Notes: generated from the sequence alone by a model not told the origin. DNA of 64,000 bases from Acidimicrobium ferrooxidans (GCA_020723485.1 DYIU01000003.1:310001-374000), one strand, 5' to 3'. Shown: positions 34,562 through 44,289, counted from the stretch's first letter. Numbers and translations: made by a program.

Positions 34562-35133
34562 AGGAAAAGGAACTCCTCAAGGCCCTCAAGGGTACAACCA
34601 AGCAGTTCTTTACCATCTCGGACTTGGAGAAGGTCACAAGCCTGGACAGAAACAGTCTCTACGTCTCGCTCAACAGGTGGGTCAAAGGAGGGGCTCTCGA
34701 GAGAGCGGGCAGGAATATCTATGTCATCGGCGGTGAGCCGGTCAGGCCCGAGATGATCGCCGGTCAGGTCTACTTCCCGAGCTACCTGTCGTTTGAATCG
34801 GCCCTTTCCCGGTTCGGTGTATTGAACCTGCTCCCCTATTCGATAACGTTTGCCACCACCAGGAAGACAAAATCGTCGACCCTGCTGGACCGCAGGGTTG
34901 TCTACAGGCACCTCAAGAAAGAGCTGTTTTTCGGCTACACGAATGAGGAGGGCCTCTACGTAGCTGAACCGGAGAAGGCCTTACTCGACCTGGTTTACCT
35001 TCGCTCACTCGGCAAGGCTGAAATTCCCTCAGGTGAAATGGACTTGAGGTCGCTCTCTCGGAAGACCCTCCGGGAATACGCCCCGCGATTCCCGCCGAGA
35101 GTGACGGAATCGCTCGAGGAGCTTTTCTCGTAG
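34558..35133 (+). CDS. AbiEi-type antitoxin/repressor
   Basis: 191 residues. The N-terminal 60 residues form a winged helix (FFTISDLEKV, then SLYVSLNRWVKGGALER). The C-terminal region matches AbiEi-like proteins, with SYLSFESALSRFG and EPEKALLDLVYLRS. It should repress the shared promoter and neutralise the toxin. The start is TTG 34558, overlapping the toxin stop. Confidence 0.8.
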   Translation: MKEKELLKALKGTTKQFFTISDLEKVTSLDRNSLYVSLNRWVKGGALERAGRNIYVIGGEPVRPEMIAGQVYFPSYLSFESALSRFGVLNLLPYSITFATTRKTKSSTLLDRRVVYRHLKKELFFGYTNEEGLYVAEPEKALLDLVYLRSLGKAEIPSGEMDLRSLSRKTLREYAPRFPPRVTESLEELFS

Positions 35134-35141
35134 AACCGCCT

Positions 35142-35210
35142 GTCAGGTCAGACTGCACTCCCGGCCCGGGAAGGTCACGGCGCGAGCAACTTGCTCAGAG
35201 CTGACCTGAC
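35142..35210. terminator. nested inverted repeats between convergent genes
   Basis: Perfect 10-bp arms GTCAGGTCAG (35142-35151) and CTGACCTGAC (35201-35210) enclose two smaller palindromes, CCCGGCCCGGG and GAGCAACTTGCTC. The structure covers the gap between the AbiEi gene and the leftward FGGY kinase, whose final codons are inside it. It is probably a two-way transcription barrier. Confidence 0.6.
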
Positions 35211-36754
35211 TCCCTCTCCAGGAGGGTTATCGCCATCTGGTTTGCCAGGAGCTCGTCGCTCTCCGCCCGCAGCCTGAGCGCCTCCCTCCAACCCGAGTAG
35301 AGCCTTTCATACTTCGCGGCATCCGCCCCGGGCTCATGCTCTCTCGCGATGCCGCCGAGGCGCTCGGCGCCCTCCGTCATGTCCGCGAACGTCCCGGCTC
35401 CCACCCCCGCGCAGACAGCCGCGCCCAGCGCGGAGACCTCAGGCGTGGAAGGGACCCTCACCGGCTTTCCGGTGACATCGCTTACCATCTGGGTCCAGAG
35501 CGCGCTCCTGGACATGCCGCCCGCGACCACTATTCCCTCGGTGTCTGATCCCGACACCTCGAGAACCTGCTCCAGGTTGGCCCTGGCGGAGTAAGCTATA
35601 CCCTCAATCGACGCCCTTGCTATGTGACAGCGGCAGCCGGACGTCTCCGGGGTGACCATGTGGGACATGGTCAGGTTGCCCAGGAGTATATTGATGGTCC
35701 GGGCGTCGAAAACGCGCGCCCCGAACGTCGAATAGATGCCGGCCGCACCCGGTTCGGACGCCCCGGCATCCTCGAACATCTCCCCCACGGGGTCGTCGCT
35801 GCCCGGATAGAAGATCTCTGAAAGCCATTCGAGGACCTTACCTGTGAGCATGCCGTTGCTCTCCAGGACGAAGAGACCGGGCACGGCATGGCGGCCGCTC
35901 CAGAGGCTGCCCTCTCCATCCAGCAGGAACTCGCCCGTCACGAGCTGAACGGGCATCCCGGTGCCCGCCATCACTCCAACGTCGCCCTCGCGCACGCACC
36001 CCGCTCCCAGCAGGCCGCTCTGGGTGTCCGCGCCCCCGGCGGCAACCGGCGTGCCCGGCGCGAGCCCCAGGTGCTCCGCGGCGCCCTCAGAGAGGCTCCC
36101 CACCCGGTCGCCGGCGTCAACCACCCCGGGAAAGACCGAGGCCGGAAGCCCCAGCGACTCGATAAGCCCGAAATTCCATTCGCCTGCGCGGTGGTCGAAC
36201 AGGAGGGTCTCTCCGGCCTGAGACCTCTCCGCGAACAGGTCTCCCGACAGCCGGTACGCGACCCAGTCCGACAGGCTCGCCACCCTCCAGGCCCGCTCCA
36301 GCGCCTCGGGAGCATGTTCCTTGAGCCACAATAGTCTACTGCCCATGAAGATGGGGCTCGGCCAGTGCCCGCCCGCTTCGTACACCCCCTGCCCGCGCTC
36401 CGCACCGAGCATCAGGGCATTTCCCAGGGCTCGGGCGTCCTGGTTGGGCGCCGCGAAAAGCGAGCGGCCTTCACCGTCAAGGAGAATGGTCGTGTTGCGC
36501 ATGCTCGTGGCTGCCAGGCCGAGGACCGACCCCGGCGCCGCCCCCGACTTCTCCATGACCTCACGGGACGCCTCCCCCAGCTTCGACCACATGTCCTCGG
36601 TGTCCATGTCATACCCGAGGCCGGCCGTGCCCGGTGCTATCGCGTAGGTCCAGCCCCTGCTCGCGAAGAACGACTCGCGTGAATCAAGGTCTGTTAGAAG
36701 GCACCTGCCGGACCCGTTCCCAAGGTCGAGGGCCATCAGAAACCGCTTGTCCAT
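35195..36754 (-). CDS. FGGY-family carbohydrate kinase
   Basis: 519 residues, the family length. Residues MALDLGNGSGRC form the N-terminal phosphate-binding loop, GGADTQSGLLGAG and MAGTGMPVQL are mid-protein motifs, and VAGGMSRSALWTQM is the C-terminal FGGY signature. The enzyme phosphorylates a sugar or polyol with ATP; xylulokinase-like and autoinducer-2-kinase-like members both fit. GGAGG precedes ATG 36754. It follows the UroD-family gene by 28 bases on the same strand, a likely two-gene operon. Confidence 0.85.
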   Translation of the reverse strand: MDKRFLMALDLGNGSGRCLLTDLDSRESFFASRGWTYAIAPGTAGLGYDMDTEDMWSKLGEASREVMEKSGAAPGSVLGLAATSMRNTTILLDGEGRSLFAAPNQDARALGNALMLGAERGQGVYEAGGHWPSPIFMGSRLLWLKEHAPEALERAWRVASLSDWVAYRLSGDLFAERSQAGETLLFDHRAGEWNFGLIESLGLPASVFPGVVDAGDRVGSLSEGAAEHLGLAPGTPVAAGGADTQSGLLGAGCVREGDVGVMAGTGMPVQLVTGEFLLDGEGSLWSGRHAVPGLFVLESNGMLTGKVLEWLSEIFYPGSDDPVGEMFEDAGASEPGAAGIYSTFGARVFDARTINILLGNLTMSHMVTPETSGCRCHIARASIEGIAYSARANLEQVLEVSGSDTEGIVVAGGMSRSALWTQMVSDVTGKPVRVPSTPEVSALGAAVCAGVGAGTFADMTEGAERLGGIAREHEPGADAAKYERLYSGWREALRLRAESDELLANQMAITLLERESGQL

Positions 36755-36782
36755 GTTTGACCTCCGTGCCGGCGTCGAAACC

Positions 36783-37880
36783 CTATCCCCGTATGTCTAT
36801 CGGGTAATTCCCGTACTTGCGAGCCGCCTTGACCATGGCGATGTAATTCTCCGGCCTGCAGGCCGGGTGGATAGTGTTGGACGAGCACAGGACGAACCCG
36901 CCCCCGGGCGCGGCTGCCGCTATGGTGTCCCTCACGGACGCCTCCACTTCCGACTCGGTCCCGAACGGAAGCAGGTACGCGCAGTCTATGTTGCCCAGCA
37001 GGCACAGCCTGTCTCCGTAGCGCTCCTTGACCTCTCCAATGTCCATGCACTGGGGCTGAATGGAATGAAACCCGTCAAAGTCTGTCTCCACCAGGCGGTC
37101 CATGAGCGGCCACATGTTGCCATCGGAGTGCTTGAAAACGAGCTTACCTCGGGAGTGAACGAAATCGACTATCGCCTTGTGGTGCGGCCCGATGAACTCG
37201 TCGTACTGGGCGGGCGAGATGAAGGTCGACTTGTTGTAGGCGAAATCCCCGTCGAGGCAGACGATGTCGGCGCCGAGGTCCATCGCCATGTCGAGCGAGT
37301 CCAGGACGTACTCCGTGGTCATGTTCATGATGTCACGCACGAATCCTGGGTTCCTGCGGATGTAGGGGAAGAACTTCTCCATCCCACCCGACAGGTTGCG
37401 GCTGAGCTGGAACGGCCCGGGGTGGACCAGTATCTGCGACAGCTCGTCGCCGAAGTACCCTTTGGCGGCCGCCAGCACCAGGTAGTCGGACTCCCTCGGG
37501 CGGTACGCCGAGAAAGAGGCGAGTTCTTCCGGCCGGGTTATAGGCCCCGCCTTTATCACCGGCTCTCCCGCCTCGCTCTCCTGGAAAACGCATCCCCAGG
37601 CGTCCTTTATGAAGCCCGCGCCTGCCGGTTCGGACCCGAGCAGCAGAAGAGAGGGGAAGCCGTCGAGCTCGAGCTCTTTCACCACCGTGAACAGGAGGGC
37701 CAGGAGCCCGAGCTTCTCCTCGGGCGTCATGTCGTGCACCGGTTTTGCCGGGGGAAGATCGTCCGTGAAGAAGCGCCCGATGCCGAGGATAGACTCTTCG
37801 TTGAAAGCCATCTCCCAGACGGGGACCCTGTCCGGCTCCACGTGCCGGAAGGCTTTCTCTATCCTTTCTCTTCCGGTCAT
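36783..37880 (-). CDS. uroporphyrinogen decarboxylase-family protein (methyltransferase MtaA/MtbA-like)
   Basis: 365 residues. It belongs to the UroD superfamily, which includes true decarboxylases and cobamide-dependent methyltransferases. TGRERIEKAFRH opens the protein; later features are ADIVCLDGDFAYN, a SRGKLVFKHSDGN His-containing metal-site-like motif and CLLGNIDC. The Cys-containing pattern and neighbourhood favour the methyltransferase branch over haem synthesis. ATG 37880 with GGAG upstream is preferred over the longer frame starting at 37949. Confidence 0.75.
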   Translation of the reverse strand: MTGRERIEKAFRHVEPDRVPVWEMAFNEESILGIGRFFTDDLPPAKPVHDMTPEEKLGLLALLFTVVKELELDGFPSLLLLGSEPAGAGFIKDAWGCVFQESEAGEPVIKAGPITRPEELASFSAYRPRESDYLVLAAAKGYFGDELSQILVHPGPFQLSRNLSGGMEKFFPYIRRNPGFVRDIMNMTTEYVLDSLDMAMDLGADIVCLDGDFAYNKSTFISPAQYDEFIGPHHKAIVDFVHSRGKLVFKHSDGNMWPLMDRLVETDFDGFHSIQPQCMDIGEVKERYGDRLCLLGNIDCAYLLPFGTESEVEASVRDTIAAAAPGGGFVLCSSNTIHPACRPENYIAMVKAARKYGNYPIDIRG

Positions 37881-38018
37881 AGTTACTCCATTCCTCGAGT
37901 GAGCGAGCCCGCAATCAATCGAAGCGTCAATACCGTGGCAAGCGCACACTATATATTAGTTCAAACAGGCGGTTGCAGGCCCGGGCCGAGACCGACAGCA
38001 GATATAATTGTCGCATCA

Positions 38019-39394
38019 ATGGAAACATCGCCCGTTCGCAACATAGCTCCCGGGCCGGGAAGGCCTGATGGCATCGCACAGGAACTGATATCAGGTTACC
38101 GCTGGGTCGTGCTCGCCGCGTTCGGGCTCGTGCTCTTCTCCCAGGCGCTCCTGTGGCTCACCTTCGCGCCCATCGAGACGGACGTGCAGGTGGCCCTCGG
38201 TGTCGGCCATTTCCCGGTGCGCCTCCTGGCGCTGGTGGACCCGCTGGTCTTCATCGCCCTTGCGGCCTTCATCGGCATGCTGGCCGACAGGCGGGGCTTC
38301 AGGTTCACGGTCACGCTCGGGCTAGGCCTGATGGTGCCTGCGGCGGTGGGAAGGGCAGTCGCGGCAAACCTCGGCCTGTCCGGCCATACCCTCTACTGGG
38401 TACTCCTCGTGTTGCAGCTGGTTGTCTCGGCCGGAGCCTGCTGCTGCGTCGTCTGCGTCTTCCAGATGCCAGTGAAGTGGTTCCCCCAGAGCCAGAGGGC
38501 CACCGCGACGGGCCTGGCGGGCATGGGACTTCTCCTGGGCAACGCGCTGGTCTTCCCACTTGCGGCTTTCATCGGAGGGTTCCCAGCGGCGCCCACCCCG
38601 GACCAGGCGATGGCGGGCCTGAGCAGGGTGCTGGTCGTGTTCGCGGTGGTGGTATCGGTCATCGCCGTGGCCTTCCTGGCCCTTATCAGGAAAGACCCGG
38701 AGTCTCCCCTGGCGCAGGAGCACCTCGCCCCGGGCCTGGCCACGGTCCGCCGGCTCCTCGCCCTGCCGGACTTCCGGGCCATGTGCCTCATCTTCTTCTG
38801 GGGCATGGGCACCTACATCACCCTGATGATAACCATGGAGAAACTCATGGGCTTCCATGGGTTCAGCGCCCGGTTCGCGGCGCTCGTGGCAGGGGCCCTG
38901 ACACTCGGCGGCATCTTCGGTTCCATGTCGCTGCCGGCGGTGTCCGACAGGCTCGGGAGGCGCCGGCCGTTCATACTGCTGCCCGCGGCCTTGCCATCCC
39001 CCTTACCATCGTCATAGCGTTCCTTCCCGTGCGCTCGCTCGACCTCGCCTGCGCGGCCCTGCTGGGGTTCGTGATGCTGGCGGCCCAGCCGGTGTTGTTC
39101 ACGATGCTCGGGGAGATGGAGGACATAGGGCCGCACCTGGCGGCGACCGCCGTAGGGGTGCTGTTCGGCCTGGGCAGCGTGGGGCAGATAGTCATACCCC
39201 TCCTGACAGAGCTCTTCCACCGGACCTCCCCCACCGGCGCACTGGATTACAGGTGGTCCATCCTGGTCCTGGGAGTGCTGGGCATCGCGGGCTTCGTGTT
39301 CGTCGTCCGCTATGTTCCCGAGACCGGGCCCGGCCGGGAAGGTCACGGCGCAGGGCTACCCGGGGCGGCCCTGCCGGAATATGAAGAGATTTGA
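38019..39394 (+). pseudogene. MFS transporter broken by a frameshift
   Basis: About 458 codons of an MFS permease with twelve expected helices. The first frame runs from ATG 38019 and stops early at about 39017. The downstream helices (LTIVIAFLPVRS, ALLGFVMLAAQ, GVLFGLGSVGQIVIP, ILVLGVLGIAGFVFVVRYVPE) continue in another frame to 39394. Inserting one C near 38990 restores a single frame (RRRPFILLPAALAIPLTIV). Both parts are conserved in character, so the break is recent or is an assembly error. A TATAAT box lies 11 bases before the ATG. Confidence 0.85.
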
Positions 39395-39425
39395 ACAAGC
39401 TGGTAGCTGGACATGTGAATTTGCG

Positions 39426-39695
39426 TCAGCCTCTGCGCTCGAGCTTTTTATACACGTCTTTCCGGTGGGCGATAAGTAGAACCAGGACACCGCCTTTCGT
39501 CCTGGTGTACACAACCCGGTAATCGCCCACACGCAACCGCAAGAGGCCAGCGAACTTGCCCTTGAGCTGCTCTCCGACGTCCGGGTCCTTTTTAAGTTCC
39601 TTCTCGAGCTTGTCGACGATCCTCTTTGCATCGACCTTGTCGAGGTTTCTAAGGTCTTTTACGACGGATTTCTTGTACTGGATCTCAAAAGCCAA
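39426..39695 (-). CDS. RelE/ParE-type toxin
   Basis: 89 residues. KKSVVKDLRNL, then LRLRVGDYRVVYT and LLIAHRKDVYKKL are the RelE-superfamily motifs, including the Arg/Tyr pair. RelE toxins cut mRNA in the ribosomal A site; ParE-type relatives attack gyrase. The start overlaps the antitoxin gene by 11 bases. Confidence 0.88.
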   Translation of the reverse strand: MAFEIQYKKSVVKDLRNLDKVDAKRIVDKLEKELKKDPDVGEQLKGKFAGLLRLRVGDYRVVYTRTKGGVLVLLIAHRKDVYKKLERRG

Positions 39696-39903
39696 GCGAC
39701 TTCCTCAGCTCAGAACTCGAGATGATCTCGTCGCCCTTGTCAAGCAACCTGTGCAGTGCCACGAGGTAATCGTTGTACTCGGTGACGTATGTGCTGATGG
39801 CTTCGTTTATGAGTGAGCTCCTGGACCTGCCGAGGAGCGAAGCCAGCTCGTCGAGCTCTGAAAGAACCTCCTCGGGTACCCTCATCGAGATATTGCCTGC
39901 CAT
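39685..39903 (-). CDS. ribbon-helix-helix antitoxin
   Basis: 72 residues. ISMRVPEEVLSELDELASLLGRSRSSLINEAI is a textbook ribbon-helix-helix DNA-binding domain, and the acidic/hydrophobic C-terminus would wrap the toxin. AAAGGAG precedes ATG 39903; the longer upstream frame is not needed. Operator repeats lie directly upstream. Confidence 0.88.
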   Translation of the reverse strand: MAGNISMRVPEEVLSELDELASLLGRSRSSLINEAISTYVTEYNDYLVALHRLLDKGDEIISSSELRKSLGF

Positions 39904-39918
39904 GACTGCTCCTTTCGC

Positions 39919-39956
39919 TGTATTACAAGTATTACATAGTGATACAAGGGGGTCAA
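39919..39956 (-). promoter_or_regulatory. promoter and operator repeats of the RHH/RelE pair
   Basis: Read leftward, TTGACC (39951-39956) and TAATAC (39929-39934) are 16 bases apart. Three direct copies of an eight-base motif overlap the promoter: on the top strand GTATTACA, GTATTACA and GTGATACA at about 39920-39946, spaced nine to ten bases apart. This phasing matches RHH dimers bound side by side. Confidence 0.7.
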
Positions 39957-40067
39957 GAAAGCGTGCGAGGTTCCGGGTAAGTTCTTGTGATATCCTCCCT
40001 TTCGTGAACCCTATGAAGAGAGGCACGGAAGCCGCGAAGGTCTGGAGACGATATCAGAGACGTTGAG

Positions 40068-42461
40068 ATGAGCCCTGTTGGCCGGGTGAGACACACCGGG
40101 CTGCTTTCCACGGTTGTTGTTCTTTCAGTGCTTTCATCAGTCTTGATATCGTTGATATCCGGCCTCCTCGGGCCAGCCGAAAGGGCCCACGCGAGAGCCC
40201 CGGGTCACAGGTATGTCGGCTGGTGTGTCGGAGGAACCAGGGACGGGTACGGGGTGATCCTTCACTCCGTTGACGGGGGCCGGACTTGGAACAGGCAGGG
40301 GACGCCTGCCAGCATCCCCGACGTCGGTCTCGAAAGCGCGGCCGCTGTTGACGCCGACAGCTGCTGGGTCGTCGGCGCCAACGTCGACGGTTACGGGACC
40401 ATCCTCCGCACGAATGACGGGGGGCGGACCTGGGTCAGGCAGGGGACCCCTGCGAGCATCCCCGACGTAGGGCTGGCAAAGATAAGCGCGGTGGATGGAA
40501 ATACCGCCTGGGTGGTCGGCGGTGAAGGCACCGTCCTGTTCACAGGCGACGGCGGACTGAACTGGGCAGCCAGAAACACGGCGGACGTTCCGGAGGTATG
40601 GCTGCAGGGCGTCTATGCGCTCAATGCGGACAGCGTCTGGGTCACAGGCGACAGGGACAGCGGCTACGGGACCATCTGCCGCACAACCGACGGCGGCGCG
40701 ACCTGGCAGAGAAAAGGATCGGCGGCTGATATCCCCGACGTCCAGATGCAGGATGTGCACGCGGTTGACGAGAACACCGCCTGGGTTGCCTGCCAGGGGA
40801 ACCCCAGCGAGGAATTCCACTCCGTGCTGCGCACCGACGACAACGGTGATTCCTGGACCGGCAAGGCGCTCGGTGCGGGATTCTTCGACACTAACAGCCT
40901 TACCACGGTCGGCCGGAACACGGTGTGGGTGGTAAAAGACGCCGACGGAATATTCCGGACCGACAACGGCTGGGACTTCGTCCAGCAGCAGGCGGCAGGG
41001 GGCTCCTATGATTACTACTTGTTGAGCATCGACGCCCTCGACGGTGACACCGCCTGGGTGTGCGGGGCCTCGGGGACCAATCACGGGATCATCGAGCACA
41101 CGACGGACGCCGGCAGTGAATGGGTCAAGCAGCTGGAGTACGACGCCGGGCTCTCAGGCATATCCTTCGTCGAAGTCCCAGACCTCGCCACCTGGTACCT
41201 CGCCGAAGGCACCAACGCCTGGGGCTTTGACACCTACATCACGATCGAGAACCCCAACAACCAGGATGTGACCGCTCGCCTCACCTACATGGACCCGCAG
41301 CCCTCGAGCGGCGATGGGGTTGTGGGCACCCGTGACGTCATGCTCCCGCCGCTTTCTCAGACCACCGTCTCTTCAACGGCCGACATAGGGCCTGTCGACT
41401 TCTCAACGAAAGTGGAATGCCTCCAGGGAAGACCGATCGCCGTCGACCGCACCATGTTCTGGACCGGCGAGGGCGCCCCGTCCCCCGGATACCACTCCTC
41501 GGTTGGGACCACCACGCCTTCGAAGACCTGGTACCTGCCGGAGGGCACATCCGCCTGGGGATTCGAGACGTGGACCTCGGTGTTGAATCCCAACGATACT
41601 CAAGCAAGCCTCACCCTTACATACATGACCGAGGCCGAAGGCCCCAGGACCCTGAACAAGACCATCCCGCCCAACTCCCGGGCCACATACTCCATGGTTG
41701 AAGACATCGGGGCGCATGACGCCTCCACGAAAGTGGAGAGCGACATCCCTGTGGTGGCAGAGCGCTCCATGTACCGGGGCAGCCGCCGGGAGGGGTCCTG
41801 CTCCATCGGGGCCGCCGCGCCGTCGAACGACTGCTTCCTTGCCGAAGGGGCGGTGGGCTACGACTCGGGCTTCACCACTTACGTGCTGGTCCAGAACTCC
41901 AACGACGAGACCAACGACGTCGCCCTCACCTACCAGACCGCGGCGGGTGCCGTCCCCGGCCCCACCTTCACCATGGAGCCGAACTCCAGAAAGACCGTGA
42001 AGGTGAACGAGGACCTGCCCACGGATACTGACGTATCCACGCAGGTACATGGGAGCAAGCCGCTCATCGCAGAGCGTGCTGTGTACTGGAACTCCAGCGC
42101 GGGCGAGGCTTTCCACGCCTCCACCGGTCTTGCTTTTCCCCACATGAGCTTCATGCTCCCCGATGGCCAGACATCAAACGGCTTCGAGACCTACACATGC
42201 GTACAGAATCCCAACGGCACCCCGGTGGAGGTCACCATGACCTACTTCCCTGCCGGGGGTGGGACCCCGGTCACCCGCATTGAGCACATCCCTGCAAAGA
42301 CGCGCAAGACCTGCAACATGCTGGAGCACTCCGGAGTAAATGGACGAGCCTCCATCATGGTCCGGAGCAACATCACCGGAAAGTCCGTCATTGTGGAGCG
42401 CGCCATGTACTGTAACTCGAGAGGCGCTGGAACGGGCACCATCGGGGCTGCCTCGGACTGA
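40068..42461 (+). CDS. secreted protein with BNR/YCF48-like propeller and four repeat modules
   Basis: 797 residues. An N-terminal signal peptide or membrane anchor (about 10-42) precedes seven or so repeats of the type TxDGGxTWxxQGT, typical of BNR/YCF48 beta-propellers. Four modules follow from near residue 375 (WYLAEGTNAWGFDTY, WYLPEGTSAWGFETW, CFLAEGAVGY, FMLPDGQTSNGFETY), with NPN and ER[SA][MV]Y motifs. Module order matches that of the 57317 protein one-for-one. It is an extracellular surface protein; the ligand is unknown. Confidence 0.82.
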   Translation: MSPVGRVRHTGLLSTVVVLSVLSSVLISLISGLLGPAERAHARAPGHRYVGWCVGGTRDGYGVILHSVDGGRTWNRQGTPASIPDVGLESAAAVDADSCWVVGANVDGYGTILRTNDGGRTWVRQGTPASIPDVGLAKISAVDGNTAWVVGGEGTVLFTGDGGLNWAARNTADVPEVWLQGVYALNADSVWVTGDRDSGYGTICRTTDGGATWQRKGSAADIPDVQMQDVHAVDENTAWVACQGNPSEEFHSVLRTDDNGDSWTGKALGAGFFDTNSLTTVGRNTVWVVKDADGIFRTDNGWDFVQQQAAGGSYDYYLLSIDALDGDTAWVCGASGTNHGIIEHTTDAGSEWVKQLEYDAGLSGISFVEVPDLATWYLAEGTNAWGFDTYITIENPNNQDVTARLTYMDPQPSSGDGVVGTRDVMLPPLSQTTVSSTADIGPVDFSTKVECLQGRPIAVDRTMFWTGEGAPSPGYHSSVGTTTPSKTWYLPEGTSAWGFETWTSVLNPNDTQASLTLTYMTEAEGPRTLNKTIPPNSRATYSMVEDIGAHDASTKVESDIPVVAERSMYRGSRREGSCSIGAAAPSNDCFLAEGAVGYDSGFTTYVLVQNSNDETNDVALTYQTAAGAVPGPTFTMEPNSRKTVKVNEDLPTDTDVSTQVHGSKPLIAERAVYWNSSAGEAFHASTGLAFPHMSFMLPDGQTSNGFETYTCVQNPNGTPVEVTMTYFPAGGGTPVTRIEHIPAKTRKTCNMLEHSGVNGRASIMVRSNITGKSVIVERAMYCNSRGAGTGTIGAASD

Positions 42462-42626
42462 AACAAAGGACAGTTGTAAGCCCGCCCGGAAAACATGTCA
42501 TACCCCCGCCTTATACTGTCCCCTGGCAACAGGCATCAGCGGAAACCCTCAAGCCCGTCACCAGGATGACTGTCGGCTGAGGCCGGGTCCGCTCAGAAGT
42601 CGGACGGCAGAAAGAAGGGGATGGCA

Positions 42627-43259
42627 GTGACAACGGAACAGAACGGAATGGAAGTGTTCATCCTGCTCGACCGCACCGGGTCGATGGCAGGCCTCTGGGA
42701 GGAGGCCGTCACGGCGGTGAACGCCTACGTGCACGAGCTCAAGGTGGACGGGGCGCGCGACCGCATAACCCTGGCGGCGTTCGACGCCATAGAGGACGGC
42801 ATGCACTTCGACGTTCTTCGCGACGCGGTGGCGATTGCCGACTGGAAGGACGTCGGCCCCGCCGAGGTCAGCCCTCGTGGGATGACACCGCTCCTCGACG
42901 CGCTCATGCGCATCATCACGAAAGCCGAGGAGGTCGGAAACGAGAAGACCGCGCTGGTGGTCATGACCGACGGCTACGAGAACGCGAGCAGGGAGGTCGC
43001 GCCCGCTGACGCCCGCGCGGCGCTCGAGCGGGTCCATGCGAAGAACTGGCAGGTGAACTTCCTGGGGGCGAACTTCAACAACTTCGACCAGGCGGAAGGC
43101 CTCGGCGTCGCCCGGGACGTCTCGCTCAACTTCCGGGCAGGCCAGGCCGACAGCGCGATGCAATCGACCGCCAATGCTCACCGGCACTACCGGCTCAGCC
43201 AAAGCCAGGTCGCCTACAGCGAGGAGGACAGGAAGAACGCACGCGAGGACGAGGTGTAG
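42627..43259 (+). CDS. VWA-domain protein
   Basis: 210 residues. FILLDRTGSM is the MIDAS metal-binding motif (DxTGS, a variant of DxSxS), SPRGMTPLLDAL holds the Thr ligand and VVMTDGYENAS the Asp. This is a cytoplasmic von Willebrand factor A domain without signal peptide. The start is placed at GTG 42627 because AAGGGG abuts ATG 42621 and is properly spaced only for the GTG. Confidence 0.8.
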   Translation: MTTEQNGMEVFILLDRTGSMAGLWEEAVTAVNAYVHELKVDGARDRITLAAFDAIEDGMHFDVLRDAVAIADWKDVGPAEVSPRGMTPLLDALMRIITKAEEVGNEKTALVVMTDGYENASREVAPADARAALERVHAKNWQVNFLGANFNNFDQAEGLGVARDVSLNFRAGQADSAMQSTANAHRHYRLSQSQVAYSEEDRKNAREDEV

Positions 43260-43261
43260 TA

Positions 43262-43291
43262 GGGCCGGTCTTGGGGATATAAACCCGGCCC
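43262..43291 (+). terminator. hairpin after the VWA gene
   Basis: GGGCCGG (43262-43268) pairs with CCGGCCC (43285-43291), two bases beyond the VWA stop. No U-tract follows, so termination is likely Rho-dependent or weak. The remaining bases to 43524 show no other gene. Confidence 0.45.
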
Positions 43292-43524
43292 GGGGGCGGG
43301 GTCACAACCGTGGCCTCGCCCTCACTCTATCCCCGCTTCTTCGCCCTCCAGGCGCATCGGCGCCCCGCGCGACATCGCGGATTGCATCACCTTCCTCTGA
43401 CTTGCTCGCTATCCTCCAAAGACTGGAAGCCGCCCAATCTTCCGTGCTCTGGACCCAGGGGATAAGATATCTTGAAGTCCTGACTATGTACGGCGACGGC
43501 GATATGAAAGGATGGCCGGTTTGA

Positions 43525-44268
43525 ATGCACGCTAAGCTGCCCCGCAAGTTATGGATAATGGTGACGGCCACCTACGCGACCGTGTGCATAAGCCTCGGGG
43601 CGATCTACCACGTTTACATTAAGCGTGACTACGAGAGGGCCTACGGAGACAGGATCTTCCACTGGTACGCGAAGAAGATCATCGATGTCACGAGGGTGCG
43701 GTATGCCGTCAACGACCCTTTCGACCTGGAGACAGAGCCCGGCAAGCGCTATATCATGATGGTCAATCACCGCAGCCTCTTCGATATCCCCTTGAGCGTT
43801 CTCAGCCTGCCTGACAGCCTCCGCATGCTCACGAAGAAGGAGCTGTTCAGGGTACCGATCTGGGGACAGGGACTGAAGGCCGGTGAGTTCGTATCGATCG
43901 ACCGCTCCGACCTGCAGAAGGCGATAAAGGACCTCGCCGAGGCGCGCAGGATAATGGAGAGCGGGATAGTCCTGTGGATCGCGCCGGAGGGAACGCGCTC
44001 CCGGGACGGCAGGCTGGGGCCGTTCAAGAAGGGCGGCTTCGTCATGGCTATAGAATCGGGCGCTACCATCGTTCCGGTCGGCATCCAGGGGTCGGAGAAG
44101 ATACTGAAACCGAAGACGTTTGACTTCTACCTCGACCAGGAGGTCACGATCAACATCGGCGCTCCGATAGAGGCCTCCCGCTACACGCTGGATGACAAAG
44201 AGCAGTTGATGGAGGAGGTCAGGCAGGCGATAGTCTCCCTTTGCGGAGAAGATACCCTCGTTAAATAG
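43525..44268 (+). CDS. plsC: 1-acyl-sn-glycerol-3-phosphate acyltransferase
   Basis: 247 residues. It acylates lysophosphatidic acid to phosphatidic acid at the membrane. The HX4D motif is NHRSLFD (His82, Asp87), and APEGTRSRDG is the substrate-binding EGTR motif. An N-terminal hydrophobic segment (about 10-27) anchors it. AAAGGA lies 12 bases before ATG 43525. Confidence 0.88.
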   Translation: MHAKLPRKLWIMVTATYATVCISLGAIYHVYIKRDYERAYGDRIFHWYAKKIIDVTRVRYAVNDPFDLETEPGKRYIMMVNHRSLFDIPLSVLSLPDSLRMLTKKELFRVPIWGQGLKAGEFVSIDRSDLQKAIKDLAEARRIMESGIVLWIAPEGTRSRDGRLGPFKKGGFVMAIESGATIVPVGIQGSEKILKPKTFDFYLDQEVTINIGAPIEASRYTLDDKEQLMEEVRQAIVSLCGEDTLVK

Positions 44269-44289
44269 GCGCTGTCGACCGTTGGTTAT

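Noticed and set aside
36747-38018. Long leftward extension of the MFS frame, open since 36747
   Set aside because: It is antisense to the UroD-family gene; the transporter sequence starts only after ATG 38019.
38003-38019. TATAAT box before the MFS gene as a leaderless promoter
   Set aside because: No -35 element with acceptable spacing could be found, so it is only mentioned with the gene.
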